Positions 26,508-34,571 of a DNA stretch of 64,000 bases are shown here, one piece after another. This DNA comes from Shinella fusca (lineage in GTDB: Bacteria > Pseudomonadota > Alphaproteobacteria > Rhizobiales > Rhizobiaceae). The position numbers and the translations under genes are program-made. A model generated the notes under the pieces. It did not search any database. It worked only from the letters and a program-made list of their open reading frames with translations, and had not been told where the DNA came from. The stretch is taken from assembly GCF_014203155.1 (NCBI RefSeq), contig NZ_JACHIK010000005.1, positions 238,689-302,688 of the forward strand, written 5' to 3'. Each line of letters opens with the position of its first letter. The first letter of the stretch is position 1.

Positions 26508-27158
26508 TCAGGCCGGCTGCTCGCTGATGCCGAGGCCCGTGACGAAGAGCTGTTCGAGGAACCGCGCGGCATCCTCGAAGCGGCCGTCGCCGGCCTGGTC
26601 CTGCCCCAGCACGGCGCGCACCTGCACGTCGAAGTCGGCATAGTGCTGCGTCGTCGACCAGATGGAGAAAATGAGGTGATAGGGATCGCACTTGGCGATC
26701 TTGCCGGCCTTCGCCCAGGCGCGGATGACCTCCGCCTTCTCGTCGACCAGCGCCTTCAGCGGCCCCTTCAGCTCGTCCTCGATGTTCGGCGCGCCCTGCA
26801 ATATCTCGTTGGCGAAGAGCCGGCTTTCGCGCGGGAAGTCGCGCGCCATCTCCAGCTTGCGGCGGATATAGCTGCGGATCTCCGAGACGGGATTGCCGCC
26901 GGCATCGAACTCGCGCAGCGGATCGAGCCAGGTGTCGAGCACGCGGGTGATGAGCGCGCGGTGCATCGCCTCCTTGGTGCGGAAATAGTAGAGGAGATTG
27001 GGCTTCGACATGCCCGCCACCTCGGCGATCTGGTCGACGGTCGCACCGCGGAAACCGTGCAGGGAAAAGACCTCCAGCGCCGCCTCGAGGATCCGCTCCT
27101 CCTTCTCTTCCTGGATGCGTGTGCGCCGCTGGGTTCTCGCCGCCCTCGGTAATGCCAT
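26508..27158 (-). CDS. TetR-family regulator, RutR-like
   Basis: 216 residues. N-terminal helix-turn-helix: ATVDQIAEVAGMSKPNLLYYFRTKEAMH, residues about 40-67. The C-terminal part (IFSIWSTTQHYADFDVQV) matches the RutR ligand-binding domain; RutR senses uracil or thymine and controls pyrimidine catabolism. Surrounding preTA, amidohydrolase and dihydropyrimidinase genes support that role. A RutR-like half-symmetric operator lies 134 bp upstream, in the divergent promoter region. The symbol is withheld because orthology to E. coli RutR is inferred. Confidence 0.85.
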   Translation of the reverse strand: MALPRAARTQRRTRIQEEKEERILEAALEVFSLHGFRGATVDQIAEVAGMSKPNLLYYFRTKEAMHRALITRVLDTWLDPLREFDAGGNPVSEIRSYIRRKLEMARDFPRESRLFANEILQGAPNIEDELKGPLKALVDEKAEVIRAWAKAGKIAKCDPYHLIFSIWSTTQHYADFDVQVRAVLGQDQAGDGRFEDAARFLEQLFVTGLGISEQPA

Positions 27159-27291
27159 GTCGCCCCCTCGCCGGCCTCTCCTTCCGGAAAAGTGCCGCCA
27201 GATTCACCAGTTTAACCAGCCGCCATTTTCTTGGGCGCGGTCTCAAGGTTTTTGGTTTTTCGGCTTGAGTGCCGCTACGGAAGCTGTAATG

Positions 27292-27307
27292 TTTACCAAT
27301 CGGTCAA
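27292..27307. promoter_or_regulatory. RutR-like operator in front of the amidohydrolase gene
   Basis: TTTACCA-AT-CGGTCAA matches the E. coli RutR consensus TTGACCA-NN-TGGTCAA at 12 of 14 defined positions. It lies between the divergent repressor gene and the N-carbamoyl-beta-alanine amidohydrolase gene. The rest of the 27159-27431 gap shows no gene. Confidence 0.6.
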
Positions 27308-27431
27308 ATTATCAGACAGTTGTCAAGTAAAGGCAACGGCTCTGAACGGAAGGCGCAAAACAAACAGAGCGCCGCCGGCCGACGGGAACAAATCAGGGCT
27401 TCGAGAGCCCGAAGACGTGGGAGCATACGAC

Positions 27432-28682
27432 ATGGCCGCACCCGGCGAGAACATGCGTGTCAACGCGGACCGCCTGTGGGATTCCCTCATGGACATGGCG
27501 AAGATCGGCCCCGGCATCGCCGGCGGCAACAATCGCCAGACCCTGACCGACTCGGACGCAGAAGGCCGCCGCCTCTTCCAGAAATGGTGCGACGACGCGG
27601 GCCTCACCATGGGCGTCGACACGATGGGCAACATGTTCATGACGCGCGCGGGCGAAGACCCGGAAGCCCTTCCCGTCTATGTCGGCTCGCATCTCGACAC
27701 GCAACCGACCGGCGGCAAGTACGACGGCGTGCTCGGCGTGCTCTCCGGCCTCGAAGTCATCCGCTCGCTGAACGATCTCGGTATCCGCACCAGGCACCCC
27801 ATCGTCGTCACCAACTGGACGAACGAGGAAGGCGCCCGCTTCGCCCCCGCCATGCTCGCCTCCGGCGTCTTCGCCGGCGTGCACAGCCAGGATTACGCCT
27901 ATGGCCGCAAGGACCCGGAGGGCAAGACCTTCGGCGAGGAGTTGAAGCGCATCGGCTGGATCGGCAACGAGGAGGTCGGCGCGCGCAGGATGCACGCCTA
28001 TTTCGAATACCATATCGAGCAGGGACCGATCCTCGAAGCCGAGAAGAAGGACATCGGCGTCGTCACCCACTGTCAGGGCCTGTGGTGGCTGGAATTCACG
28101 CTGACAGGCCGCGAGGCGCATACCGGCTCGACGCCGATGAACCTGCGCGTCAATGCGGGCCTTGCCATGGCCCGTATCCTTGAAATGGTGCAGGCGGTCG
28201 CCATGGAGAACCAGCCGGGCGCCGTCGGCGGCGTCGGCCAGGTGTTCTTCTCGCCGAACTCGCGCAACGTGCTGCCCGGCAAGGTCGTCTTCACCGTCGA
28301 CATCCGCTCGCCCGACCAGAAGAAGCTCGACGGCATGCGCGCCCGCATCGAGGCGGAAGCGCCGAAGATCTGCGAGGCGCTCGGCGTCGGCTGTTCCGTC
28401 GAGGCGGTCGGCCATTTCGATCCCGTCACCTTCGACCCGACGCTGGTCGCCACCGTCCGCAAGGCCGCCGAGGACCTCGGCTACAGCCACATGAACATCA
28501 TCTCCGGCGCCGGCCACGACGCCTGCTGGGCCGCCAAGGTCGCCCCCGCCACGATGATCATGTGCCCCTGCGTTAACGGCCTCTCGCACAACGAGGCGGA
28601 GGACATCTCGAAGGAATGGGCCGCCGCCGGCGCGGACGTCCTGCTCCATGCGGTGATCGAGACGGCCGGCATCGCCGAGTGA
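27432..28682 (+). CDS. Zn-dependent N-carbamoyl-beta-alanine amidohydrolase (M20 family)
   Basis: 416 residues from the ATG at 27432; ATG 27453 is possible. Metal and substrate motifs: GSHLDTQPTGGKYDGVLGVLSG, here abridged (His, Asp), NWTNEEGARFAPAM (Glu pair), HIEQGPILE, REAHTGSTPM and GAGHDACWAA. This is the beta-ureidopropionase/allantoate-amidohydrolase group. Beside dihydropyrimidinase and preTA it most likely cleaves N-carbamoyl-beta-alanine to beta-alanine, CO2 and ammonia, the third step of reductive pyrimidine breakdown. Hydantoin-derived carbamoyl amino acids are alternative substrates. Confidence 0.88.
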   Translation: MAAPGENMRVNADRLWDSLMDMAKIGPGIAGGNNRQTLTDSDAEGRRLFQKWCDDAGLTMGVDTMGNMFMTRAGEDPEALPVYVGSHLDTQPTGGKYDGVLGVLSGLEVIRSLNDLGIRTRHPIVVTNWTNEEGARFAPAMLASGVFAGVHSQDYAYGRKDPEGKTFGEELKRIGWIGNEEVGARRMHAYFEYHIEQGPILEAEKKDIGVVTHCQGLWWLEFTLTGREAHTGSTPMNLRVNAGLAMARILEMVQAVAMENQPGAVGGVGQVFFSPNSRNVLPGKVVFTVDIRSPDQKKLDGMRARIEAEAPKICEALGVGCSVEAVGHFDPVTFDPTLVATVRKAAEDLGYSHMNIISGAGHDACWAAKVAPATMIMCPCVNGLSHNEAEDISKEWAAAGADVLLHAVIETAGIAE

Positions 28683-28755
28683 GTTCCGCCGTCCGGTCCG
28701 CCGGGCGGCTCCACGCTTTGCGTGCACGAAAAATCAGGACAGGGAACGGACCAAC

Positions 28756-30210
28756 ATGAGCACAGTCATCAAGGGCGGAACCATTGTCACCGCCGACCTC
28801 ACCTACAAGGCGGACGTCAAGGTCGAAGGCGGGAAGATCGTCGAGATCGGGCCGGACCTTTCGGGCGATACGGTGCTGGATGCGGCGGGCTGCTACGTCA
28901 TGCCGGGCGGCATCGATCCGCATGTGCATCTCGAAATGCCCTTCATGGGCACCTATTCGGCCGACGATTTCGAGAGCGGCACGCGGGCCGGCCTTGCCGG
29001 CGGCACGACCATGGTGGTCGATTTCTGCCTGCCCGATCCCGGCCAGTCGCTCATCGACGCGCTGAAGCGCTGGGACAACAAGTCGACCCGCGCCAACTGC
29101 GACTATTCCTTCCACATGTCCGTCACCTGGTGGGGCGAGCAGGTCTTCGACGAGATGAAGACCATCGTGGAGGAAAAAGGCATCAACACCTTCAAGCACT
29201 TCATGGCCTACAAGGGCGCGCTGATGGTCAACGACGACGAGATGTTCGCCTCGTTCCAGCGCTGCGCCGCGCTCGGCGCGCTGCCCCTCGTCCATGCGGA
29301 GAACGGCGACGTCGTCGCCGCCATGCAGCAGAAGCTGATGGACGAGGGCAACAACGGGCCGGAAGGCCACGCCTATTCCCGTCCGCCGTCGGTCGAGGGC
29401 GAGGCGACGAACCGCGCCATCATCATCGCCGACATGGCGGGCGCACCGCTCTATGTCGTGCATACGTCCTGCGAGCAGTCGCACGAGGCGATCCGCCGCG
29501 CCCGGCAGAACGGCATGCGCGTCTACGGCGAGCCGCTAATCCAGCACCTGACGCTCGACGAAAGCGAATATTTCAACAAGGACTGGGACCATTCCGCCCG
29601 CCGCGTCATGAGCCCGCCCTTCCGCAACAGGCAGCACCAGGATTCGCTCTGGGCGGGCCTTGCGAGCGGCTCGCTGCAGGTGGTCGCCACCGACCATTGC
29701 GCCTTCACGACCGACCAGAAGCGCACCGGCATCGGCGACTTCCGCAAGATTCCGAACGGCACCGGGGGCCTCGAAGACCGCATGCCGCTGCTCTGGACGC
29801 ACGGCGTCAACACCGGCCGCCTGACGATGAACGAGTTCGTCGCCGTCACCTCCACCAACATCGCCAAGATCCTCAACGTCTATCCGAAGAAGGGCGCGAT
29901 CCTCGTCGGCGCCGATGCAGATATCGTCGTGTGGGATCCGAAGCGCTCCAAGACGATCTCGGCGAAGAGCCAGCAGTCCTCCATCGACTACAACGTCTTC
30001 GAGGGCAAGGAGGTCACAGGCCTGCCGCGCTACACGCTGACGCGCGGCGTCGTCGCCGTCGAAGAGGCGACGGTGAAGACCCGCGAGGGCCACGGCCAGT
30101 TCGTCAGGCGCGAGCCCTTCGCAGCCGTCAACAAGGCGCTCTCGACCTGGAAGGAGATCACCGCGCCGCGCAAGGTCGAGCGCAGCGGCATTCCGGCGAG
30201 CGGCGTATGA
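28756..30210 (+). CDS. hydA: Dihydropyrimidinase (D-hydantoinase)
   Basis: 484 residues. Binuclear zinc amidohydrolase motifs are all present: GGIDPHVHLEMPFMG near residue 53, the carboxylated Lys in KHFMAYKGALMV near 150, VHAENGD, VVHTSCEQSHE and the metal Asp in VATDHCAFT. It opens dihydrouracil or dihydrothymine to the N-carbamoyl acid, step two of the pathway. It follows the amidohydrolase gene by 73 bp, and its stop overlaps the next gene as ATGA. Confidence 0.92.
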   Translation: MSTVIKGGTIVTADLTYKADVKVEGGKIVEIGPDLSGDTVLDAAGCYVMPGGIDPHVHLEMPFMGTYSADDFESGTRAGLAGGTTMVVDFCLPDPGQSLIDALKRWDNKSTRANCDYSFHMSVTWWGEQVFDEMKTIVEEKGINTFKHFMAYKGALMVNDDEMFASFQRCAALGALPLVHAENGDVVAAMQQKLMDEGNNGPEGHAYSRPPSVEGEATNRAIIIADMAGAPLYVVHTSCEQSHEAIRRARQNGMRVYGEPLIQHLTLDESEYFNKDWDHSARRVMSPPFRNRQHQDSLWAGLASGSLQVVATDHCAFTTDQKRTGIGDFRKIPNGTGGLEDRMPLLWTHGVNTGRLTMNEFVAVTSTNIAKILNVYPKKGAILVGADADIVVWDPKRSKTISAKSQQSSIDYNVFEGKEVTGLPRYTLTRGVVAVEEATVKTREGHGQFVRREPFAAVNKALSTWKEITAPRKVERSGIPASGV

Positions 30211-30581
30211 AGCGCGCCGGCCGCCTCGTCCCTGCCCTCTTCGCTATCATGCTCGCGGGAGCCGCGGGCGCGGCCGACATCGTCGACGGCAAGTACGGCG
30301 ACAAGGAAGGCTGCCGCTATGCCGAGACGGGGGAATCCTCGGGCGCCGACATCTTCTTCCTGCTCGACGGAAAGGGCGTGACCACCGCCGTTTCCTATTG
30401 CGAATTCAAGGGAGAAGGCAAATCCGTCGGCGGTGCGACGAAGGTCGCCGCCGAATGCCACGAGGAAGGCTCCGAGGAGACGACGCCCGCCGAGATGACG
30501 CTGACGCCCGACAGCGGCGGCTACACCGTCAGCCTCCCGGACGGCACGCGCTGGGGACCGCTGATGCGGTGCAGGTCATGA
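30207..30581 (+). CDS. Small secreted protein of unknown function
   Basis: 124 residues. A signal peptide (MKRAGRLVPALFAIMLAGAAGAAD) is followed by a mature part with four Cys residues (GCRYAE, YCEFKG, ECHEEG, MRCRS), suggesting two disulfides, and a beta-rich pattern (GYTVSLPDGTRWGPL). No family is recognised. It is translationally coupled to dihydropyrimidinase by a 4-bp overlap, yet a periplasmic role in pyrimidine breakdown is not obvious. Confidence 0.65.
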   Translation: MKRAGRLVPALFAIMLAGAAGAADIVDGKYGDKEGCRYAETGESSGADIFFLLDGKGVTTAVSYCEFKGEGKSVGGATKVAAECHEEGSEETTPAEMTLTPDSGGYTVSLPDGTRWGPLMRCRS

Positions 30582-30660
30582 AAGGCGGGCGAGCGGCATA
30601 TACCCCCTTTTGCCGCAAGCGCGGGATAACCGTTTGCGATGGGAAAAGCGCGCCTCCTGC

Positions 30661-30809
30661 CCCTTCTCCCCGCTTGCGGGGAGAAGGTCGCGGCAGCGGG
30701 ATGAGGGGCAGACATTCCGCCAAATTGCCATCGGCGACCCTCCCGTTCGGTTGCAACCGCCCCTCATCCGCCTGCCGGCACCTTCTCCCCGCAAGCGGGG
30801 AGAAGGAGG
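30661..30809. repeat. RIME-like palindromic intergenic repeat, copy 2
   Basis: CTTCTCCCCGCTTGCGGGGA with GGCAGCGGGATGAGGGG on the left and CCCCTCATCCGCCTGCCGGC with CTTCTCCCCGCAAGCGGGGA on the right are inverted copies of each other around about 55 bp of unique sequence. Related to the copy at 19743-19859. It fills the gap between the secreted-protein gene and the cupin gene. Confidence 0.7.
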
Positions 30810-30853
30810 GTGTGGCTATGCTGAATACCGTCTTGAGGGGAAGAGCCTGCCCC

Positions 30854-31267
30854 CTACCCCGGAACCAGCGCCTCCAGATGCGGCAGAAGCACCACGCTCT
30901 CCTGCTCGTGCGGGTCTGTCCGGGCGATGACCGCCGACGCCGGCTCATCGGAAAGGTTGGCGGGCAGATGCGGCACGCCGGCGGGGATGTAGAACATCTC
31001 CCCCGCCCTGACGACGACATGGTTCTCCAGCCGCTCGCCGTACCAGGTATGCGCCTCGCCCGAGAGCATGTAGATGGCCGTCTCGTGGCGCTCGTGCATA
31101 TGCGCCTTCGCCCGCCCGCCCGGCGGGATCGTCAGAAGGTGCATGCAGATGCCGGATGCGCCCACCGTTTCGCGGGCGATGCCCTCGAAATAGCTGAACC
31201 CCTGCTTGCCGTCATAAGTGCCGCCCGGGCGCACCACCCGGCATTCGGCCTTCGTCTCCATCGCCAT
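30854..31267 (-). CDS. Small cupin-domain protein
   Basis: 137 residues from the ATG at 31267 (ATG 31261 also possible). A single cupin barrel: motif 1 AHMHERHETAIYMLSGEAHTWYG, here spanning about residues 56-78, supplies two His and a Glu; motif 2 GEMFYIPAGVPHLPANLS supplies the third His. Metal-dependent dioxygenase, isomerase or sensor roles are all possible and none can be chosen. It is encoded opposite the pyrimidine and ABC genes, divergent from the ABC operon by 116 bp. Confidence 0.75.
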   Translation of the reverse strand: MAMETKAECRVVRPGGTYDGKQGFSYFEGIARETVGASGICMHLLTIPPGGRAKAHMHERHETAIYMLSGEAHTWYGERLENHVVVRAGEMFYIPAGVPHLPANLSDEPASAVIARTDPHEQESVVLLPHLEALVPG

Positions 31268-31383
31268 CCCAGCCTCCAGCTCAAGAATTCCGTGCCCAAA
31301 GTGATACGCCAGACAATGCCGATTGCAATGCCGGGAATGGACATGCAGTCTGCCGAAAACCGCGCCGTGCGAGGCGCCGGAGG

Positions 31384-32187
31384 ATGACCAGCATGCCCCC
31401 GTCCGATACCGTCGTTTCCGCAAGAGATCTCGGCCTTACCTTCCAGACCGCCGACGGCCCCGTCACCGCGCTGACCGGCGTCGACCTTTCGGTCGGCAAG
31501 GGCGATTTCGTCTCCTTCATCGGCCCCTCCGGCTGCGGCAAGACGACGTTCCTGCGCGTCATCGCCGACCTCGAGAAGCCGACCTCCGGCACGATCACCG
31601 TCAACGGCATGACGCCGGAAGAGGCCCGCCGGCAGCGCGCCTACGGCTATGTCTTCCAGGCCGCCGCGCTCTATCCCTGGCGCACCATCGAGAAGAACAT
31701 CGCCCTGCCGCTGGAGATCATGGGCTATTCGAAGGAGGAGCGGCAGGCGCGCATCGAACGCACGCTCGACCTCGTCAACCTCTCCGGCTTCGGCAAGAAA
31801 TATCCCTGGCAGCTTTCCGGCGGCATGCAGCAGCGCGCCTCCATCGCCCGCGCACTCGCCTTCGACGCGGACCTGCTCCTGATGGACGAACCCTTCGGCG
31901 CGCTCGACGAGATCGTGCGCGACCACCTCAACGAGCAGCTCCTGAAGCTGTGGGCCGCGACGCGGAAGACCATCTGCTTCGTCACCCATTCCATCCCCGA
32001 GGCGGTCTATCTCTCGACGAAGATCGTCGTCATGAGCCCCCGCCCCGGCCGCGTCACCGACATCATCGAATCGCCCCTGCCGAAGGACCGCCCCCTCGGC
32101 ATCCGCGAGACCCCCGAATTCCTCGAAATCGCCCACCGCGTCCGCGAAGGCCTGCGCGCCGGCCACAGCTACGAGGAGCACGCGTGA
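31384..32187 (+). CDS. NitT/TauT-type ABC transporter ATP-binding protein
   Basis: 267 residues. Walker A GPSGCGKTTF near residue 48, Q-loop YVFQAAALYPWRT, signature QLSGGMQQRASIARAL, Walker B LLLMDEPFGALDE and switch VTHSIPEAVYL are intact. Family members import nitrate, taurine or pyrimidine precursors. Together with the two permeases and the THI5-like binding protein downstream, it makes a complete importer, interrupted here by a 44-bp inverted repeat and a DUF559 gene. Likely substrate class: a pyrimidine-related compound, inferred from the neighbourhood. Confidence 0.88.
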   Translation: MTSMPPSDTVVSARDLGLTFQTADGPVTALTGVDLSVGKGDFVSFIGPSGCGKTTFLRVIADLEKPTSGTITVNGMTPEEARRQRAYGYVFQAAALYPWRTIEKNIALPLEIMGYSKEERQARIERTLDLVNLSGFGKKYPWQLSGGMQQRASIARALAFDADLLLMDEPFGALDEIVRDHLNEQLLKLWAATRKTICFVTHSIPEAVYLSTKIVVMSPRPGRVTDIIESPLPKDRPLGIRETPEFLEIAHRVREGLRAGHSYEEHA

Positions 32188-32196
32188 TGATGGTTG

Positions 32197-32364
32197 CGAA
32201 GACCCCTCCCCAACCCCTCCCCACAAGGGGGAGGGACTTAACCTGCCGTGCCGTCTCATGCCCTTGTATCGCTTCTGCTAGCAGTAACCTTTTCAAGGAA
32301 ACGCGGAGGGAGCGGCATCGTAAGTCCCTCCCCCTTGTGGGGAGGGGTTGGGGAGGGGTCTTCG
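32197..32364. repeat. 44-bp perfect inverted repeat element with an 80-bp core
   Basis: Arm 32197-32240 (beginning CGAAGACCCCTCCCCAACCC) is exactly reverse-complementary over all 44 bases to 32321-32364. The 80-bp core (32241-32320) has no open frame. It starts 10 bp after the ABC ATPase stop and ends 26 bp before the DUF559 start. No flanking target duplication was evident. Confidence 0.85.
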
Positions 32365-32390
32365 TGGAAGATTGGGGAGAGGCCTTCGCC

Positions 32391-32795
32391 ATGCCGCACT
32401 CGAACATCACGCCGAAAACGAGAACCCGCGCCCGCACCCTGCGCTACGAACTGACGAAAGCGGAGCAGGTCATGTGGGATATCCTGCGCGATTTCCGCTC
32501 TCGCGGTGCTCGCTTTCGGCGCGAAACGCCGATCGGCCCCTACATAGCGGATTTCGCCTGGCTCTCCGCCCGCATCGTTGTCGAAGTCGACGGAGATAGC
32601 CATGAAACGGACAGCGGCCGTCGTCACGATTTTCGGCGGGATGCATTCCTGAAATCGCAGGGCTTCACCGTCCTGCGCTTCGACAACGATCAGGTTCTCG
32701 ACGGCCCGGATCACGTCGTTCTCACGATTGAAGGCCGGATCGCCGCCCATTTGACGAAGGAACATGCCTTCGCACACATGCCGGCGCGGAGCTGA
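32391..32795 (+). CDS. DUF559 domain protein (Vsr/restriction-endonuclease-like fold)
   Basis: 134 residues from the ATG at 32391. The core FRSRGARFRRETPIGPYIADF, here slightly over one helix, then RIVVEVDGDSHE and RDAFLKSQGFTVLRF match DUF559, a PD-(D/E)XK-like family related to Vsr endonucleases: Asp in IADF, Glu and Asp in VEVDG. No experimental function is established for the family. Lying between an ABC ATPase gene and its permease gene, beside a 44-bp inverted repeat, it looks like an inserted passenger. It ends 3 bp before the permease start. Confidence 0.82.
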   Translation: MPHSNITPKTRTRARTLRYELTKAEQVMWDILRDFRSRGARFRRETPIGPYIADFAWLSARIVVEVDGDSHETDSGRRHDFRRDAFLKSQGFTVLRFDNDQVLDGPDHVVLTIEGRIAAHLTKEHAFAHMPARS

Positions 32796-32798
32796 GCC

Positions 32799-33683
32799 AT
32801 GGGCGAGACACGCTTCCTTCGCGACCGCCTGCTGCCGATATGCACCGTGCTGCTCGCCCTCCTTGCGCTCTGGTACGTCTTCGTGGTCGTGCTCAACGCG
32901 CCGTTCGAGCATGACACGGCCGCGCGGGCCGGCGGGACGATCGGCTTCATGGAGCTCTTGCCGAAGACGATGATGCAGGAGCGGCCCGTGCTGCCGGCGC
33001 CGCACCAGGTCTTCGCCGAACTCTGGGACACGACGGTCAACAAGGCGATCACCTCCAAGCGCAGCCTCGTCTACCATGCCTGGATCACGCTTTCGGCGAC
33101 GCTGCTCGGCTTCGCCATGGGCGCGGTGCTCGGCATCCTGCTCGCCATCGCCATCGTGCACAACCGCGCCATGGACCGCTCGCTGATGCCCTGGGTCATC
33201 GCCAGCCAGACCATTCCCATCCTCGCCATCGCGCCGATGATCATCGTCGTCCTGAACGCCATCGGCATTTCCGGCCTGATGCCGAAGGCGCTGATCTCGA
33301 CCTATCTTTCCTTCTTCCCCATCGTCGTCGGCATGGTGAAGGGCCTGCGCAGCCCCGAGCAGATCCAGCTCGACCTGATGCATACCTACAACGCCTCGGC
33401 GATGCAGACCTTCTGGAAGCTGCGCTGGCCCGCTTCCATGCCCTATCTCTTCACCTCGCTGAAGGTGGCGGTCGCAATCTCGCTCGTCGGCGCCATCGTC
33501 GGGGAACTGCCGACGGGCGCCGTCGCCGGCCTCGGCGCGCGGCTTCTTGCCGGCTCCTATTACGGCCAGACGGTGCAGATCTGGGCGGCGCTCTTCATGG
33601 CGGCGGGCGTGGCGGCGCTGCTCGTCATCGTCGTCGGCATCGCGCACAATCTCGTCCTCAAGCGCATGGGGGCACGGGCATGA
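32799..33683 (+). CDS. NitT/TauT-type ABC transporter permease 1
   Basis: 294 residues with six or seven membrane helices, the first near residues 12-32. The EAA-type loop is YNASAMQTFWKLRWPASMPYLF near residue 195. Its extended segment between the first two helices is longer than in most TauC-like permeases. It pairs with the next gene, overlapping it by 4 bp (ATGA), to form the heterodimeric channel. Confidence 0.87.
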   Translation: MGETRFLRDRLLPICTVLLALLALWYVFVVVLNAPFEHDTAARAGGTIGFMELLPKTMMQERPVLPAPHQVFAELWDTTVNKAITSKRSLVYHAWITLSATLLGFAMGAVLGILLAIAIVHNRAMDRSLMPWVIASQTIPILAIAPMIIVVLNAIGISGLMPKALISTYLSFFPIVVGMVKGLRSPEQIQLDLMHTYNASAMQTFWKLRWPASMPYLFTSLKVAVAISLVGAIVGELPTGAVAGLGARLLAGSYYGQTVQIWAALFMAAGVAALLVIVVGIAHNLVLKRMGARA

Positions 33684-34549
33684 ACCTTTCCATCCTGATC
33701 GCCGCCGTCGTCTTCTGGCTCGCCGCCTGGGCCTTCAACGAATGGCTCGTGCGGCGGAAATTCCGCAATCCCGCCGCCGACCGCGCCGCGCGCCTTGCCG
33801 TGCCGCTGATCTTCGGCGCCACCATCCTCGTGCTGTGGGAAGGCATCGTGCGCGGCTTCAATGTGCCCTCGGTGCTGCTGCCGCCGCCGAGCATGATCTG
33901 GGGCCGGCTGATCGGCTCGGTGCCGACGCTCTGGGCGGATTTCCGCCAGACGTTCCTCAAGTCCGTGCTCGTCGGCTACGCGCTCGGCTGCGGGCTCGGC
34001 TTCCTCGTCGCCATCCTCATCGACCGTTCGCCCTTCCTGCAGAAGGGCCTGCTGCCGCTCGGCAACTTCGTCTCGGCGCTGCCGGTCATCGGGGTTGCGC
34101 CGATCATGGTCATGTGGTTCGGCTTCGACTGGCAATCCAAGGTCGCCGTCGTCGTCATCATGACCTTCTTCCCCATGCTGGTGAACACAGTGTCGGGCCT
34201 TGCCGCGACCAGCCACATGGAGCGCGACCTTATGCGCACCTATGCCGCCGACTGGTTCCAGACGCTGGTGAAGCTGCGCCTGCCGGCCGCCTGGCCCTTC
34301 ATCTTCAACGCCCTCAAGATCAACTCAACCCTCGCGCTGATCGGCGCGATCGTCGCCGAATTCTTCGGAACGCCCATCGTCGGCATGGGCTTCCGGATCT
34401 CCACGGAAGTGGGCCGCATGAATGTCGACATGGTTTGGGCCGAAATCGCGGTCGCCGCGGTGGCTGGCTCCGCCTTCTACGGGATCGTCGCGCTCATCGA
34501 GCGGGCGGTCACGTTCTGGCATCCGTCTGTCCGCGGTGGACAGGCGTAA
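33680..34549 (+). CDS. NitT/TauT-type ABC transporter permease 2
   Basis: 289 residues. Membrane helices near 1-20, 35-53, 90-115, 125-145, 155-175 and 250-275. EAA-type loop YAADWFQTLVKLRLPAAWPFIF near residue 188. It has the same fold as permease 1 but is distinct in sequence. The binding-protein gene starts 22 bp downstream. Confidence 0.87.
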   Translation: MNLSILIAAVVFWLAAWAFNEWLVRRKFRNPAADRAARLAVPLIFGATILVLWEGIVRGFNVPSVLLPPPSMIWGRLIGSVPTLWADFRQTFLKSVLVGYALGCGLGFLVAILIDRSPFLQKGLLPLGNFVSALPVIGVAPIMVMWFGFDWQSKVAVVVIMTFFPMLVNTVSGLAATSHMERDLMRTYAADWFQTLVKLRLPAAWPFIFNALKINSTLALIGAIVAEFFGTPIVGMGFRISTEVGRMNVDMVWAEIAVAAVAGSAFYGIVALIERAVTFWHPSVRGGQA

Positions 34550-34571
34550 CAAGAAGAAAGAGGGAACTGAC

